Below, piece after piece: positions 17,964 to 26,313 of a DNA stretch of 64,000 bases (within the stretch, counting starts at the first letter, position 1; every line of letters starts with the position of its first letter). Both the position numbers and the translations under genes were made by a program. Below the pieces are notes generated by a model that had not been told where the DNA came from, did not search any database, and saw only the letters and a program-made list of their open reading frames with translations. The DNA is from Neobacillus sp. PS2-9 (GTDB taxonomy: Bacteria; Bacillota; Bacilli; Bacillales; Cytobacillaceae), in the NCBI RefSeq assembly GCF_030915525.1, contig NZ_CP133269.1:2887001-2951000 (forward strand). The letters run 5' to 3'.

Positions 17964-18113
17964 TTTGTTTCCTCCTGCTGTGTGCTTTGCACACAATGTG
18001 TTACTATCCTTGCACTCAGTGATCATCAAGACGAAAAGTTAATCTTATACTATCCTTTACACCGAACAAAAATAATTCTTTTTTAGTTTAACATTTTATA
18101 AAAGGATTTGCAA
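17964..18113 (-). promoter_or_regulatory. promoter and long leader of cold-shock gene 1
   Basis: -35 TTGCAA (18108-18113), 17-bp spacer, -10 TAAACT (18085-18090), predicted start near 18078, giving a leader of about 115 nt. The leader begins with a block (AAGAATTATTTTTG) shared with copy 2 and ends with a hairpin TGTGTGC/GCACACA (17979-17985 with 17989-17995) just before the ribosome site. Long leaders that refold with temperature are known for csp mRNAs. Confidence 0.7.
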
Positions 18114-18163
18114 GAAAACATAAACACAATCATTTTTGCCACTCTCAATTTTAATAAGTACAA

Positions 18164-19200
18164 CTATTTGTTTTTCGTCTCACTAATTTTCCTATTTCCT
18201 ATCAGATCCTTGTAATCTCCTTCACTAGTTCTATTAAGAATTACAACAACAATTTTCCCATTGGCAGTATTGCTTTCCATCAGGCGGTGCGCCTTATCGA
18301 TTTCATCAAGTGGGAAAACTTTTGCAATTGGAACATTAATTTTATGTTGTCCAATATGGTCAAATAGTTCAACTAGCAATTTCTCTTTAAAATCCACCCC
18401 GCTATCAAACTGAGTAAAATAGGCACCAGAAGGAATATCCATCATAGGCTCAAAATTCTCCAACACCCATTCACCGCCTAATATACCTGTCATACATAAA
18501 ATTCCGTGATCTGAGAGTAATTTCAACGAACTTTTCAACGTGACTGTACCAACCAGTTCTAAGACTTTATTAACACCATTTGGAAAAATGGAGAAAAGGT
18601 GTTCTGATAAACTTGCATCATCAAGCAAAACAAAATCCGCACCATTTTGCATTAATAATTCCAACTTTTCTTTGTGCGGGTAGTTGAAACGACAGTAGCA
18701 CCCACACTTTTAGCAAGTTGTAATGCAGCTAGACCAACAGAGCTTGTGCCGCCGCGGATCAGAAGAGTTTCCCCTTTCGTAAGTCGGAGCGTATCAAAAA
18801 GGGAGGCATATGCTGTGTAATACATTTCAGGGATGGCTGCTAATTCCACCCAGTCCAAATCATTGTCAATCGGATAAACCTGTGAGGATGGAATTAGCGC
18901 ATATTCCGCATAACTCCCATCAAACTCACGCCCAAGCCCTCCCATCAGGGATACAACCTTTTGACCTTTTTGAAAAGAACTATCTGAAGGATCTTCAATC
19001 GCTCCTGCGCATTCAATTCCAATAATTCGAGGGAGTTTGACAGACGGAGAATCTCCTTGTCTAGTAAAAATCTCCGACCGGTTGATACCAAACGCCTTAA
19101 TTTTTACAAGTACCCACCCCGGCTTCACTTTAGGGGTGGGTACTTCTTGTACAACTAATTCATCTGCTTTACAGGGTTTTTCCAAAACAACTGCCTTCAT
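18164..19200 (-). pseudogene. zinc-type/quinone oxidoreductase (MDR family), frameshifted
   Basis: Two reading frames together make one medium-chain dehydrogenase/reductase of about 345 residues. The first part (from ATG 19200) ends SVGATVVSTTRTKKSWNY and stops; the second resumes ELLMQNGADFVLLDDASL. Joining needs one extra base in the short A tract (minus strand) at 18666-18673. The Rossmann motif IRGGTSSVGLAALQLA and the C-terminal HRLMESNTANGKIVVV are intact, so the break is recent or an assembly error. No structural-zinc Cys cluster is seen, which favours the quinone reductase branch. It starts 19 bp after the transporter gene, so it is the last gene of the MarR-controlled operon. Confidence 0.83.
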
Positions 19201-19219
19201 TTTAACTCCTCCTTATACC

Positions 19220-20749
19220 TTACTTTTTTATCAGGAGACCTTCCTTGGTTAAGAAGTCTCTTGCCACATCTTCGGCTTTCTTTCCTTTAACCCCAACTTC
19301 ATAGTTCATTTTTTGCATTTGGCTATCGGTAATCTTTCCGGCAAGTTTGTTCAATGCTGGTACAATCTCTGGGTATTCTTCTATGGTTTCTTGTCGCAAT
19401 AAAGGTGATCCTTGATATGGCGGGAAGAAATGTTTATCATCTTCAAGAACAACCAGATGGTATTTTTGCAGTTCACCATCCGTTGAATAGGCATTCATCA
19501 GATTTACTTTGCCTGTTTGAATGGCATGATACCTTACAGACGGGTCCATGGTAACAATTTTAAAATTCAAACCATATTTCTGAGCCAAACCTGGATATCC
19601 ATCTTTTATGTCGGCAAACTCAGGATCAAAACCGGCTGTAACATACTGCTCGACCTTTACGAGGTCGGAAATCTTTTTCAGATTATACTTTTTTGCAAAA
19701 TCTTCTGGGACCGCTATCGCATAGGTGTCATTAAATTGCATTGGAGATAACAATGCCATATTATATTTTTTAGCCATTCCTTCTTTTGCTTGTGTAAACA
19801 CTTCCTTACTGTTTGTACTTACTGGGTTCTCTTTTAGTAAGTTGGCAATGGCAGTTCCCGAAAATTCCGGATAAACATCAACATCCTTCGATTTTAATGC
19901 ATTAAAAACAAAGGTCGTATCGCCTAATCCGGTTCTTAGCTTCACTTTCAAATCTGTATTTTCTACGATTAGTAATTTATACATATTGTCTAAAATTTCC
20001 GGCTCTGGACCAAATTTTCCAGAAATCACAATCGGCTTTTGCTCATTTTGAAGAACGGTCGGACCAACCATAGAACCAATGATTAGAACGGTAACCAGTG
20101 CAAGCGCACCAGAGGCGACCATGATCTTTTTAAAGGAAACTCTCTCCAGCCTTCGGAGAAAAAGGTCAAAAATAATCGCTAATAGTGCGGATGGCACAGC
20201 TCCCAGGACAATAAGTGAATAATCATTTCGGGATATTCCAAGTAGAATAATATCCCCTAATCCACCTGCTCCGATTAAGGAAGCAATCGTGGCCGTTCCT
20301 ATAATAAAAATGGTAGCCGTCCGGATACCCGCCATGATTACAGGCATGGCTAAAGGAAGCTCGACTTTTAATAGTCTTTTTCTTCTGTTCATTCCCATGG
20401 CACTAGCGGCTTCCAATAATGAAGGTTCTACCTCTTTAATTCCCGTATAGGTGTTCCGTAATAGAGGAAGGAGAGCATAAGCGATTAGCGCTATCACAGC
20501 AGGGACGGTTCCTATTCCAAAAAGTGGAATCAAAAGACCTAACAAAGCTAAAGAAGGAATGGTTTGCAGCACTCCAGTAATGCCAATGATATATTCTGCT
20601 ATTCTTTGTTTTCGTGTTAAATAAATTCCTAACGGAATCGCAATAATTAATGAGAAAAAAAGAGCAATTAACGATATTTCTAGATGTTGCAAAAGAGCAT
20701 TCAAAAGCTGAGATTTCCGATCTGACAAGACACTTATCAAATTACTCAT
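19220..20749 (-). CDS. glycine betaine-family ABC permease fused to substrate-binding domain (EgtU/OpuC-like)
   Basis: 509 residues. Residues 1-210 form a permease with about six helices and the EAA-type loop EAASAMGMNRRKRLLKVELP. After a seventh helix comes an extracytoplasmic OpuAC-type binding domain (VISGKFGPEPEILDNMYKLL onward), so the binding protein is tethered to the channel. Such fusions import osmoprotectants (BusAB/OpuC) or ergothioneine (EgtU). The binding domain holds MDPSVRYHAIQTGKVNLMNA and EDDKHFFPPYQGSPLLR, which resembles EgtU, but the ligand is an inference. Its start overlaps the ATPase gene by 8 bp. Confidence 0.85.
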   Translation of the reverse strand: MSNLISVLSDRKSQLLNALLQHLEISLIALFFSLIIAIPLGIYLTRKQRIAEYIIGITGVLQTIPSLALLGLLIPLFGIGTVPAVIALIAYALLPLLRNTYTGIKEVEPSLLEAASAMGMNRRKRLLKVELPLAMPVIMAGIRTATIFIIGTATIASLIGAGGLGDIILLGISRNDYSLIVLGAVPSALLAIIFDLFLRRLERVSFKKIMVASGALALVTVLIIGSMVGPTVLQNEQKPIVISGKFGPEPEILDNMYKLLIVENTDLKVKLRTGLGDTTFVFNALKSKDVDVYPEFSGTAIANLLKENPVSTNSKEVFTQAKEGMAKKYNMALLSPMQFNDTYAIAVPEDFAKKYNLKKISDLVKVEQYVTAGFDPEFADIKDGYPGLAQKYGLNFKIVTMDPSVRYHAIQTGKVNLMNAYSTDGELQKYHLVVLEDDKHFFPPYQGSPLLRQETIEEYPEIVPALNKLAGKITDSQMQKMNYEVGVKGKKAEDVARDFLTKEGLLIKK

Positions 20750-21698
20750 TAATTTGCCCTCTCTCTCTCAAATATCGTGACATTACCTTCATTGCATTTT
20801 GTCGGCTGATATTCCCGATTACTTTTCCATTTTCTTCTATAAAAATTTGTTCGAACAATGCTAGTTGATCTAATACCTCATCTACTGGAGTCGATAAGGA
20901 AATGGTTTTAGTATTGGATAAAAATTCTTTTCCTACTGGAATAGATGTAATAAGTTCATTCAAATTAATCGATAATTTACGGCTACCAACAAATTCACGC
21001 ACAAAATCATTCACAGGATTGGTTAAAAATTCGTGTGGAGTGCCAATTTGAATGATTTCACCATCTTTCATCAGACAAATACGATCCCCTAGCTTCAAAG
21101 CTTCTTGCATGTCATGAGTAACAAACACAATGGTTTTTTTCAGTTTTCGCTGAATTTCAAGCAGTTCATCCTGCAATTTTTCCCGGCTAAATGGATCAAG
21201 CGCACTAAACGGTTCGTCCATCAAGATGATTTCAGGATCTGCAGCTAACGCTCTTATTACACCTACTCGTTGCTGTTGGCCGCCCGAAAGTTCACTGGGT
21301 TTACGATTTCGATATTCTTTTGGATCTAGACCTACCATTTTTAGCAATTCATCCACACGAGCAGCGATCTTTTCTTTGTCCCAATTTACTAGTTCAGGAA
21401 CAATCGCAATATTTTCAGCAATTGACATATGTGGAAAAAGAGCAATTTGTTGGAGAACATACCCTATATCCCAACGAAGTTCATTGATATCATAATCGCT
21501 TATTTTCTTCCCATTAATCCAAACCCAACCATTTGATAATTCGATGAGGCGATTAATCATTTTTAATGTGGTTGTCTTACCTGAACCACTGGGTCCGATT
21601 AAAACAAAAAATTCACCTTTCTTTATCTCAAAATCTAAAGACTTAACGGAAAAGGTCCCATTAAGGAATTGTTTCGAAACTTGTTCAAATCGAATCAT
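20742..21698 (-). CDS. ABC transporter ATP-binding protein, OpuCA/EgtV-like
   Basis: 318 residues. Walker A GPSGSGKTT, signature LSGGQQQRVGVIRAL, Walker B IILMDEP and the switch His in VFVTHDM are all present. The C-terminal 80 residues form a CBS-like region, as in OpuCA/ProV-type ATPases that sense ionic strength. ATG 21698 follows AAAGGAGAGATAAA. Energises the fused permease encoded downstream (8-bp overlap). The promoter contains a MarR-type operator. Confidence 0.9.
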   Translation of the reverse strand: MIRFEQVSKQFLNGTFSVKSLDFEIKKGEFFVLIGPSGSGKTTTLKMINRLIELSNGWVWINGKKISDYDINELRWDIGYVLQQIALFPHMSIAENIAIVPELVNWDKEKIAARVDELLKMVGLDPKEYRNRKPSELSGGQQQRVGVIRALAADPEIILMDEPFSALDPFSREKLQDELLEIQRKLKKTIVFVTHDMQEALKLGDRICLMKDGEIIQIGTPHEFLTNPVNDFVREFVGSRKLSINLNELITSIPVGKEFLSNTKTISLSTPVDEVLDQLALFEQIFIEENGKVIGNISRQNAMKVMSRYLRERGQINE

Positions 21699-21754
21699 TT
21701 TATCTCTCCTTTTTTTATAATAGCTTACCCTATTTTTAATGTATAAAAATTACC

Positions 21755-21783
21755 ATTACATAGACATCTATGTAATATGCCAA
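21755..21783 (-). promoter_or_regulatory. MarR-controlled promoter of the ABC operon
   Basis: Minus strand: -35 TTGGCA (21778-21783), 17-bp spacer, -10 TGTAAT (21755-21760). A perfect dyad, ATTACATAGA then CA then TCTATGTAAT (21755-21776), fills the spacer and the -10. The same dyad occurs in the marR promoter. The predicted start near 21748 gives a leader of about 50 nt. Confidence 0.8.
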
Positions 21784-21789
21784 AAAAAA

Positions 21790-22212
21790 TTAAAACCTAT
21801 TTAGGATTTTTTCTAATAAATGTTCCAACTTTTCTTTTTCGGTGTCCGTAAAACCACCATAAATGACAGTGTTCAATTTTTCTGAAATCTCATAAAAAAT
21901 TGGTTCCAACTGGACTCCCTTTTCCGTTAGTTTGATTAACGTTACCCTACTATCCTCCCAACTCTTTATTCTCTCGACAAAACCTAATTTTTGTAACTTA
22001 TCAATTAAAACAGTTACTGTTGGCTGAGTGCGATGGATTTTTTCAGCCAGTTCCTTCACGGATAAGCCATTTTTTTCATAAAGACACACTAAAATATCCC
22101 CATGAGAAGGGGCGATTCCATTCACACCGTGTTTTCCAAGCTCTGACAAAATCAAATTGTTTACTGCGTCTCTTATCTTTCCAACTTTTGATGCTGTGTT
22201 ATATTTTATCAT
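21790..22212 (-). CDS. MarR-family transcriptional regulator
   Basis: 140 residues with a winged-helix domain: LSVKELAEKIHRTQPTVTVL as recognition helix and VERIKSWEDSRVTLIKLTEKG as the wing with the conserved Asp-Ser-Arg. A single Cys lies near residue 43 (DILVCLYEK), where several MarR proteins sense oxidants; that role is inference. The ATG at 22212 lies one base past the predicted transcription start, with no ribosome site, suggesting a leaderless mRNA. It likely represses itself and the ABC operon downstream. Confidence 0.87.
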   Translation of the reverse strand: MIKYNTASKVGKIRDAVNNLILSELGKHGVNGIAPSHGDILVCLYEKNGLSVKELAEKIHRTQPTVTVLIDKLQKLGFVERIKSWEDSRVTLIKLTEKGVQLEPIFYEISEKLNTVIYGGFTDTEKEKLEHLLEKILNRF

Positions 22213-22219
22213 GTTTTCT

Positions 22220-22248
22220 ATTATACATAGATGTCTATATATTTTCAA
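22220..22248 (-). promoter_or_regulatory. autoregulated marR promoter
   Basis: Minus strand: -35 TTGAAA (22243-22248), 17-bp spacer, -10 TATAAT (22220-22225). The spacer holds ATACATAGA / TCTATATAT (plus strand 22223-22242), the same operator as at 21755-21776 with one mismatch. Predicted +1 is 22213, next to the ATG at 22212. Confidence 0.8.
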
Positions 22249-22356
22249 GTGAATAAACGAGTCAATAAAAAATGTCCTATTGACTCATTTATTTATTATT
22301 GATTTGCTTTTTTACCCATTCCGCAACTGTAACTGTACGCTTTGCAAGATTTAATT

Positions 22357-22386
22357 AACAAGCAAGGCCCCTTGGCACTGCTTGTT
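22357..22386 (-). terminator. hairpin after the cupredoxin gene
   Basis: 8-bp stem AACAAGCA (22357-22364) with TGCTTGTT (22379-22386) overlapping the stop codon, with a modest T-containing tail on the minus strand. A second 9-bp hairpin (GAGTCAATA type) lies at about 22260-22288. Confidence 0.5.
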
Positions 22387-22774
22387 ATTTGACTATTACT
22401 TTCCCAACCATACCTTCTTGAAAATGGTAACGGCAGATCAGATCATATGTACCGGTATTTTTCGGATTAACGGTAATGGATTTTTCTTGCCCAGGTTGAA
22501 CTTCAACGTCAATACTGAGCTTTTCCACAGTGAAGGTGTGCTCTTTCTTACCTTCGTTTTTTAATTTCAATGTTGTCGTTTTTCCAGATGGAATAGTGAT
22601 GACTTTCGGATTAAAGGCATCATCGTACAACTTGACCTCAATCGCTTTCACTGACTCAAAATTCTGTGGTGCGACTCCGGATTTAGCAAATACACTGAGT
22701 GTGCCTGTACTTGTCACACCCAAAATCATTGCAAGCACAACGACTAATCGAGTTAACCACTTTTTCACAAACAT
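22385..22774 (-). CDS. secreted cupredoxin-domain protein
   Basis: 129 residues: signal peptide to about residue 31 (LSVFAKS), then one cupredoxin beta-sandwich. A type-1 copper set is visible: His in KKEHTF, Cys and His in LICRYHFQEGM, and the Met of QEGM. It could carry electrons or bind copper outside the cell. ATG 22774 follows GGAGGG; no respiratory genes adjoin it. Confidence 0.85.
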   Translation of the reverse strand: MFVKKWLTRLVVVLAMILGVTSTGTLSVFAKSGVAPQNFESVKAIEVKLYDDAFNPKVITIPSGKTTTLKLKNEGKKEHTFTVEKLSIDVEVQPGQEKSITVNPKNTGTYDLICRYHFQEGMVGKVIVK

Positions 22775-22963
22775 TCGCAATCCCTCCTTTCTTCGGTACT
22801 ATTCTTTTCCAACTCCTAAAAGATTATCACAATAAAATGAGTTCAAATAAAAACTAAGTGTGGAAAAGATCAACTGCCGGATTCCCCTACCCTCATTTGG
22901 ACTAATAGAGCAGTTCAAATCATATTCTTATAAAGAATACAATTAGAAGGGGTGTAAAGTTAC

Positions 22964-24379
22964 TTGAAAAAAGTGAAGGTTCGTTTACGGCCCATTGTAA
23001 GTAAGATAAATTTGCCCACTGTTTTGAAGACAGCTTTACTTCCCGGTGACTCCATAGAAAGATTATTTATCGCAACCCAGATAGGAGAAATCTTTTACAT
23101 AGGAAACGGAGCTGTACGAACTTTTTTAGATATTCGCCCGCGAATCATCAAGCTAGGTGATCCTGGTGGTGGATATGATGAACGGGGATTGCTTGGGCTG
23201 GCGTTTCATCCCCAATTTTATTATAACGGCTTGTTTTATCTTCACTATTCAGTGGCCGGAACACAAGGTCTAGGTGCTCTTCCTGAACCTTTCAATCCTA
23301 ACCCGTGTGATCCCAAAACGTTAAACCTAAGGTGGATAAATCGAGAAACTCAATATGATCATATTGATACCGTGGAAGAATGGATTGTACAATCGAATAG
23401 TCAACCTCAAAAACAACGGACATTACTTAACTTAAGAAGACCATTTTTCAATCATAACGGTGTCAATAGCTTAAACTTTTCACCTGAAACAGGAAAACTT
23501 GTGTTAACAACAGGAGACGGTGGATCAGGCTATGATCCATTTAATTTAAGTCAGGACGATTTGGAAATCGCCGGTAAAATCATTGAAATAGATGTAGCTA
23601 AGAATACATTTATCGATAACCCACCCGTAGTCACACGTTTTAATGAACTTCCCGTACCTATTCAGGAAACACTTACGGTACTGGCCAAAGGGGTTCGAAA
23701 TATCCCAGGCATTTCATTTCAAAGGTTTTATAATCAGTATATTAAATATGTAGGACAGGTCGGACAGGATTTGGTGGAGTCGATTTATTCTTTCCTCTCA
23801 TATAAACCCATACCGGTCACTCTGCTTGTTCAAGCTTCTTTAAGCAACACTGAAGCTGACCAAGAAGGATTCATTAACTTTGGCTGGCGAGGATGGGAAG
23901 GTGCTTTTCCTACCCCGACTATAAAAGGCTGCACTTCAAATCCGAATTTGGATGAGAAAGCCATTGCTTATTACGATGAAGCAATAGAAACTTCAGTGAA
24001 GCGTATTCAGCCCCTAACTAGTTATTTTCATAAAGACCAAAGGCCCGATAAGTTTGGAGGAACTGCACTTACAGGGGTGCAAGCCTTTATGGGGACTGGA
24101 ATCCCCGATTTAACGGGTAGCGTTGTGTTTACCGATCTTGCTAGAAAAAAAGAATCGCAAACTGCGGCTAGAGGGGTTTTGGCTTATACCAAGGTAAGAA
24201 CAGATGATAAACTAAATGATTTTAGTGTGATTGAAACCGATTATAATTTCGGGTCAGAGTCCGCTTATTATGTTAATTTGGGAACGAATCTGGATCAAAC
24301 CAGACTATATTTAGGAGTTTATAGCTCGATGAAAGTGACTGATTTTAACCAAGGTACTATTTTTGAAATTGTTCCATGA
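22964..24379 (+). CDS. PQQ-dependent sugar dehydrogenase / HHIP-like beta-propeller
   Basis: 471 residues with the GSDH (glucose/sorbosone dehydrogenase) propeller blocks: DERGLLGLAFHPQFYYNG, NHNGVNSLNFSPETGKLVL, and EGFINFGWRGWEG. Family members use PQQ to oxidise sugars. No signal peptide is seen and no PQQ synthesis genes are in view, so activity depends on external PQQ or may have diverged. It starts at TTG 22964 behind GAAGGGGTG. Confidence 0.78.
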   Translation: MKKVKVRLRPIVSKINLPTVLKTALLPGDSIERLFIATQIGEIFYIGNGAVRTFLDIRPRIIKLGDPGGGYDERGLLGLAFHPQFYYNGLFYLHYSVAGTQGLGALPEPFNPNPCDPKTLNLRWINRETQYDHIDTVEEWIVQSNSQPQKQRTLLNLRRPFFNHNGVNSLNFSPETGKLVLTTGDGGSGYDPFNLSQDDLEIAGKIIEIDVAKNTFIDNPPVVTRFNELPVPIQETLTVLAKGVRNIPGISFQRFYNQYIKYVGQVGQDLVESIYSFLSYKPIPVTLLVQASLSNTEADQEGFINFGWRGWEGAFPTPTIKGCTSNPNLDEKAIAYYDEAIETSVKRIQPLTSYFHKDQRPDKFGGTALTGVQAFMGTGIPDLTGSVVFTDLARKKESQTAARGVLAYTKVRTDDKLNDFSVIETDYNFGSESAYYVNLGTNLDQTRLYLGVYSSMKVTDFNQGTIFEIVP

Positions 24380-24410
24380 TTCATAGAATTAACCTAATAT
24401 GTTATAAAAT

Positions 24411-24451
24411 AAGCAAAATTGAAATAGATACATTCCATTTCAATTTTGCTT
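24411..24451. terminator. bidirectional terminator
   Basis: Perfect 15-bp stem (24411-24425 with 24437-24451, AAGCAAAATTGAAAT) between the converging sugar dehydrogenase and TerC genes. Confidence 0.85.
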
Positions 24452-25118
24452 AACTTTCTTTAGCTGTTTTTATCTTATTCGTTAAATATCCCAAACCAAT
24501 GACAAGAACTGTGATAGCAGAAGGAATCAATAAATGTAAATCATATGGAAGAATATACTCGAATTTTGGTTCTGCTACCATCATTTCACCCGCTGTCCAA
24601 GCTAATATTCCAGCACCAGCATAAGAGATTAATGGGTACTTTTCCATTGCTTTTAATATTAATTGGCTCCCAAAAACAACTAGAGGAATACTAACTATGA
24701 CTCCAATAATGATACCAGCTATATTACCTTCAACCGCACCAGCGATAGCTAGGACATTATCAAGGGACATGATAGCATCAGCAATAATAATTGTTTTTAC
24801 AGCGGAAATTAGACTTGAACCCCCTTCTCTATGATAATTCTCATCATCACCTAGTAGAAGTTTGATGGCAATATACACTAGAAGAAGGCCACCTACAAAA
24901 GTTACAAAAGGTAAATCTAGTAGGTAAACAATTGCTATTGCAAATAGTAAACGTAAAATAATAGCTCCAAATGTTCCCCAAAAGATTGCTTTCTTTTGTT
25001 GCCTCTTTGGAACATTCCGTGATGCCATTGCGATTACAACTGCGTTATCCCCACTTAAAACAATATTGATTAAAATAACTTCCAAAAGAACAGTAAAGGA
25101 CAAACCAAAAATCTCCAA
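24450..25118 (-). CDS. TerC-family membrane protein (YjbE-like)
   Basis: About 222 residues, seven or more membrane helices. The TerC signatures NIVLSGDNAVVIAMA and IIIADAIMSLDNVLAIAG carry the paired acidic residues thought to bind metal. Bacillus members export manganese or load metal onto exoenzymes. No yybP-ykoY manganese riboswitch is visible upstream. TTG 25118 is favoured because AGAGGTGA precedes it; a GTG at 25127 is possible. Confidence 0.85.
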   Translation of the reverse strand: MEIFGLSFTVLLEVILINIVLSGDNAVVIAMASRNVPKRQQKKAIFWGTFGAIILRLLFAIAIVYLLDLPFVTFVGGLLLVYIAIKLLLGDDENYHREGGSSLISAVKTIIIADAIMSLDNVLAIAGAVEGNIAGIIIGVIVSIPLVVFGSQLILKAMEKYPLISYAGAGILAWTAGEMMVAEPKFEYILPYDLHLLIPSAITVLVIGLGYLTNKIKTAKES

Positions 25119-25332
25119 AATATTCACCTCTAGGATAAGCTAACTAAGTAATTATATTAATTTGAAGTTTAAATAAGACCCAATCTGTGATATTTTGCAA
25201 TTCTTAATAGGTTCGCTGTTAATTATTCTTTCTATCTTTAAAACCGCTAAAAATTTTAGCATGGAATGTCTCATCACTTTCGTAGAATTAAGAATTTTCA
25301 ATTTTGCAGTTGGGGTTTGGGAGACTCAATAT

Positions 25333-25371
25333 AAAAAAAACACATTGAATCGGGGGATCCAGTGTGTTTTT
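25333..25371 (-). terminator. terminator of the PAS gene
   Basis: Stem AACACATTG / CAGTGTGTT (one G-U) with A and T runs either side (25333-25371). The rest of 25128-25401 shows no gene. Confidence 0.7.
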
Positions 25372-25401
25372 CAGCAGCCTCTCAAATCAAAAAGATATAT
25401 T

Positions 25402-25881
25402 TTATTCAGGCATAACAGTTATAAATTCGTTAATAGTTTCAGGGGTGTGTTTACCTTCTTTTCCTTTGAAAAGGTCGAGATTAATGGTCACATCCATACA
25501 ACCAAGGTATTTTCCATTTTCATCACGTACTGCCATAAATTTTTGGTAAATTTGACCAGATTCTTCCCCAGAGCGTTTTGGAAACCAAAATTCCCATTCG
25601 TCGCGTGCTCCTGAACGAAAATCATTCAACAATTTTTCAACGTGATGAGCCACTTTTGGGTGAAGCTCAAGCACATGGCGACCAATTGCTTCTTTACGAC
25701 GACCATGGACACGGTTTGGATTATTTGAATACCAGCGGAAAATATCGTTAGCATCGCAAAAACCCATTTCAAATGGTAAAAGATTGATAATTGAATCCAA
25801 AGTGCTCGCTTTAATTGCACCGGTTTCAAAATTAATGATAGCTTCAGGACTAATTAATTCTGACAATTTATTTTCAGACAT
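25402..25881 (-). CDS. PAS-domain protein under Fnr-type control
   Basis: 159 residues, a single PAS domain like that at the C-terminus of DUF438 proteins: LLPFEMGFCDANDIFRWYSN, GRRKEAIGRHVLELHP and FMAVRDENGKYLGCMDVT. No kinase, HTH or cyclase is attached, so it may be a stand-alone redox or ligand sensor. ATG 25881 follows AAAGGAGTG. An ideal Fnr box upstream suggests anaerobic induction. Confidence 0.8.
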   Translation of the reverse strand: MSENKLSELISPEAIINFETGAIKASTLDSIINLLPFEMGFCDANDIFRWYSNNPNRVHGRRKEAIGRHVLELHPKVAHHVEKLLNDFRSGARDEWEFWFPKRSGEESGQIYQKFMAVRDENGKYLGCMDVTINLDLFKGKEGKHTPETINEFITVMPE

Positions 25882-25986
25882 TTAAAACACTCCTTTATGC
25901 AATCTCTCTTTATGAAAAGAATATAATAGAATATTAGTGAGGAAAATCCTCTACTTCTAGGTGATTATTATTTAACCTCAATAATA

Positions 25987-26030
25987 ATGATAACATTAAT
26001 AATGCTAGCCAATTGTGATTTATCTCACAA
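25987..26030 (-). promoter_or_regulatory. Fnr box and promoter of the PAS gene
   Basis: Perfect dyad TTGTGA-N6-TCACAA (26013-26030), the Bacillus Fnr consensus TGTGA-N6-TCACA. A -10 TATCAT on the minus strand (25987-25992) places +1 at 25980, so the box centre is at -41.5, the class II activator position. Confidence 0.78.
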
Positions 26031-26168
26031 AAATTGCGTTTGACATTTTAAAGTTGTCGGAGATAATAGCTTCGTATTTCCCATCTCCTGTGTGTTACTG
26101 AGTATATGATCGAATCTGGTGCGATAATATATTTAAAGGAGATGATAGTCAAGTAAGCTTCATAAATA

Positions 26169-26222
26169 AAAACCTCATTTTGTTACATCACGGTGAACCG
26201 TATCATAAGTAAATGAGGTTTT
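26169..26222. terminator. long-loop hairpin
   Basis: Stem AAAACCTCATTT (26169-26180) with its complement (26211-26222), 30-nt loop, between cysI and the PAS promoter. It may be a second terminator for cysI. The rest of the 25882-26313 gap shows the Fnr promoter and this and the next hairpin only. Confidence 0.55.
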
Positions 26223-26247
26223 ATATAAATAAGGTTTTTGTATTCCT

Positions 26248-26280
26248 AATAAAAGAAACTCGCCAATTACTATGGCGAGT
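26248..26280 (-). terminator. terminator of cysJI
   Basis: Minus strand: 8-bp stem ACTCGCCA / TGGCGAGT (26258-26265 with 26273-26280), then TTTCTTTTATT. Confidence 0.85.
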
Positions 26281-26313
26281 CTCTTAACTATTAATATTTG
26301 CGATGGAAACCTT

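Noticed and set aside
25119..25401. yybP-ykoY manganese riboswitch upstream of the TerC gene
   Set aside because: No matching structured core; the leader is short and AT-rich.
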